Source: Prorocentrum cordatum
Lineage: Eukaryota > Sar > Dinophyceae > Prorocentrales > Prorocentraceae
Direction: 5' to 3'
NCBI GenBank assembly: GCA_963575745.1
Contig: CAUYUJ010020760.1
Location: forward strand, 589,231-653,230
Length of the DNA: 64,000 nucleotides
Translations under genes and position numbers: made by a program
Part shown: in pieces, positions 61,560 through 64,000 of the stretch
How the letters are laid out: each line of letters starts with the position of its first letter
Position numbering within the stretch: the first letter of the stretch is position 1
The notes under the pieces: generated by a model
Database searches by the model: none
What the model was told of the DNA's origin: nothing
The model's input: only the letters and a program-made list of their open reading frames with translations

Positions 61560-64000
61560 CGAGTCGGAAGCCACGGGAAGAGTAGCAAACCTGATATACT
61601 CGTCCAAGGGAACGCGCACTGGCTCAACAACAGCGGGCCGAGGGGCAGCCTGGGCTTTCGCAGAAAGAGCATGGATCTCAGCGACCACGAGCGAAGAGGG
61701 GGGCCCTCGATACGACGGGTAAAGGCCCTTCGCCAGGCGGCTCAAATTCTCTCTCCCCTTGCGGGTGGGGGGAGCGCGCGGGTTGGCCAGGTTACGACCG
61801 TCAACCGCAGCCGTGAACCCACACAGCACAGAACTTGAGACTGTATCGGGACCACTCCCGAAGAGCATGAGACGGATGCAGGGCCACGCCTCCAACCTCG
61901 GACGCCCCGCTCACCGCCATGAATCCGTCACCGAGGAAGCGCTCACTGTGGGCCGAGGCGGAGGAAGGAGGAACAGGCCCAGCAGCCGAAGGGCAAAACG
62001 TGGCCGCGAACTCCAGGAGCTTCGCCCGTGGCACAATCTGCAAACAGCCAGAGCACATCCAACGATTGCTGCACTGAGACAGGCGGTGCGACGAGGAGTC
62101 CAAGGCCCTGGCCAGCTTGGACTTGACCTGGGTCCTGGGCCTGGGCGCCCTGGGGCCGAATTCGGGAGCCACCGCAACGCTATCAATCAGAGCGCGCCGA
62201 GCCCTTCTGCGCACGAGCATGGCAGTGACGCCCCATCGATCCGTAAACGGAATCGGGTGTCTGACAGACGTGTCCCACCCCCTCCTCGCCGCCCACCCCG
62301 CCCAGACATCAGCGCACGCATCGCCGCGAGAGAGGAAGGCTTGAAACGGGGAGGTGATGCGCTCAGGCTCAGCTTCAAGGTGGGAAGCGGTCCAGACAAC
62401 ATCCACGGACCCAGGGCCACGATTTTTGGCAGCCTGCTGCACCCTAACCCAAAGGTCCGCATTGCGGCCAAAGGGACGTATAGCACGGGCCGACCCCCAG
62501 CCATCAACCACAGGCATACAATCGCAAACGTAAACCATATCTCCAGACGAATTCTCGAGACCCAAGGCCAGTGCAAGCAGCTCTGATCGGGGCACAGTCT
62601 GACGTCGTCCAGGGAGACAGGCAGCCACGCCGCAGACGGGGAGCCACATAGCGCCAGAAGGGCCCCCGTCCAAGGCACGACGCATGACCACCACAGCTGC
62701 TCCGCAGCGTCTCCGACGTTCGTCTGAGCTGTGCTCGCCCCTGAACCATCCCCAAACAGGTAAAGGGGGGGTGCCCCGCAGGGGCCGAGAGCTCCTTCAG
62801 CAAGCACTGGCAGAGGAAAATGGGGTCCGAAAAGCCAGGGCCCTCTTGGAAACGAGGCACAGTGAGACTGGTCGAGGGCGCGCCCCTCAGCCACATGGGT
62901 GGGTCAGAATCTGTATTTGCCAACGCCTGAGGGATGAGCGCATCAGTGGATGTGTAATCAGAATGAGAGCATTTGTTTGAACACTCCCAGATGCGGTGGC
63001 GCAGCGTCTCTGGGGCAGCTCTGCATCGAGGACGCAGGCGATCGACCTGGTACCCTGCCTCGTGCTGCCTCTGATGCGTCCACTGGCCTCTTGCTGTGAC
63101 CGAGACCGTCGCACCCCACATGTCCACGGCGCCCTTCTTGGCGAAGGCATCCGATTCACGCTGTATCCCGTGCAGATCTGCTCCGTCAGCGAGCTGTTCA
63201 CCATCGGGATGCTTGGCAGCCAATCGCCAGGCAGCAGCGCGACAGTCATGCTCAAAATCCGCCAAGAGCTCGCTGAAATCCTCCAAGACGGCGTCGCTGC
63301 AGCCAGCCTCGCCGAAAGAGAGGAACGCGTTGCCCTCTGGCCCCTCAGCGCCTGCACGACGCCAACGGGTGGCTTCCAAGGGCTCCCAGCCAACCTGCAT
63401 CAAGGTAGCTTGGAGGGCAGCAGTGGGCCCTCGGACTCCCCGCCAGCGGACGCGATCACCCAGTCCAGCACGAACGCGAGGCCAGACACGAGCAATGCGT
63501 ACATGCAAGTACGGGTGCGCAATCCACATCCGAAACCATTCAGTAGGAACGTCACGTCGAAGCTGCAAGGAGGGGTCGCTTGAGCCAAGAGTAGCCTGCA
63601 ATACAGTCTGCAAGCAGCGGCCCCTCTTGTGACCAGCGATCGAGACCGACGCTTGCCTGCGCAACTTAGTCAACAATGAGGGCGGCACTCCATGAGCTTG
63701 ATGGCCATAAGTAGCAGAAGGTAGCACCCCTGCCCTCCGGAGGCCACGCTCCACCTTGTGGCTTCCAGCAAGCCACCGCAGCTTCTGGATCTTGCCCTGG
63801 CGCGCAGAAGCCCTAGCCACCCGAGAACGAACCTTTGGTCGGGCCCGACGCCGAACACCAGCTGCGTCAACTCCCAGGTCGACAGCGGACAGGGCGTGGG
63901 CGACGGGAATGCCCATGCTCTTCAGGGAGGTAACCAGACACGAGCCCAGCGCATCATCGCTGGCAACCAACTTAGTCTTGTCGGAGATCGCCAGACGGTT
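61560..64000 (-). pseudogene. Non-LTR retrotransposon fragment: RT end and RNase H, frameshifted, running off the window
   Basis: The minus frame is open at the window edge (NRLAISDKTKLVASDDALGS) and continues through the region behind an RT palm (for example GIPVAHALSAVDLGVDAAGV, PTEWFRMWIAHPYLHVRI, CRAAPETLRHRIWECS) to about 62770. RNase H follows but is split: FGDGSGA at 62736-62756 is one frame away, and SELLALAL, VCDCMPVVDG and DACADVWAGWAA are in a third frame from about 62690. A C-x2-C segment (RWMCSGCLQIV) follows, and LCGFTAAVDGRNLANP with LSRLAKGLYPSYRG lies after another shift. The first shift coincides with a run of seven G at 62765-62771. This is a decayed LINE with its 5' part outside the window. 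Confidence 0.85.

Overview
The window looks like nuclear DNA from a dinoflagellate, possibly a GC-rich species such as a Prorocentrum-type genome (organism is inference). The signs are very high GC, abundant triplet and satellite repeats, almost no compact single-copy genes, a decayed array of the PPR type common in dinoflagellates (CEK..QWQQAL units), and several non-LTR retrotransposons with apurinic-type endonuclease, reverse transcriptase and RNase H.

Layout. 1-6.3 kb: a duplicated GAT-rich segment, microsatellites, and a GC-rich tandem array (about 3.67-6.21 kb) closed at each end by near-identical hairpins. 6.6-9.4 kb: a 153-bp MITE with a perfect 8-bp target duplication, opposed polypyrimidine and polypurine tracts, and a 47-bp-arm foldback. 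10.4-12.9 kb: a degenerate satellite of about 190 bp. 12.9-15.7 kb: two small coding remnants and short palindromes. 16.1-20 kb: a 675-bp satellite. 20-29.6 kb: palindromes, minisatellites, an AT-rich island and a compound satellite. 29.6-31.4 kb (minus): a three-frame unit encoding membrane-spanning proteins. 31.65-47.9 kb (minus): a very large non-LTR retrotransposon with three long frames, the last holding endonuclease, RT and RNase H. 48-52.9 kb: GC-rich DNA with one broken coding remnant. 52.9-55.7 kb: 2.8 kb of a degenerate TCTNNGGG octamer. 56.9 kb: a second MITE copy. 57.1-58.35 kb (minus): the PPR fossil. 58.9-60 kb: a frameshifted coding remnant. 60.25-60.6 kb (plus) and 61.56-64 kb (minus): fragments of two other LINEs.

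The most interesting signal is inside the large retrotransposon. Sixteen short hairpins share a rigid architecture: a 4-bp inner stem, a GA or GG centre on the plus strand (UUCA or UCCA loop on the sense strand), and one unpaired G (sense C) at a fixed place. Outside that, the stem differs in sequence from copy to copy but stays complementary. They are spaced mostly 1.0-1.4 kb apart through all three frames and are read in all three codon phases, so the constraint is on the nucleic acid and not on the protein. None was found elsewhere in the window by eye. I know of no described element matching it.
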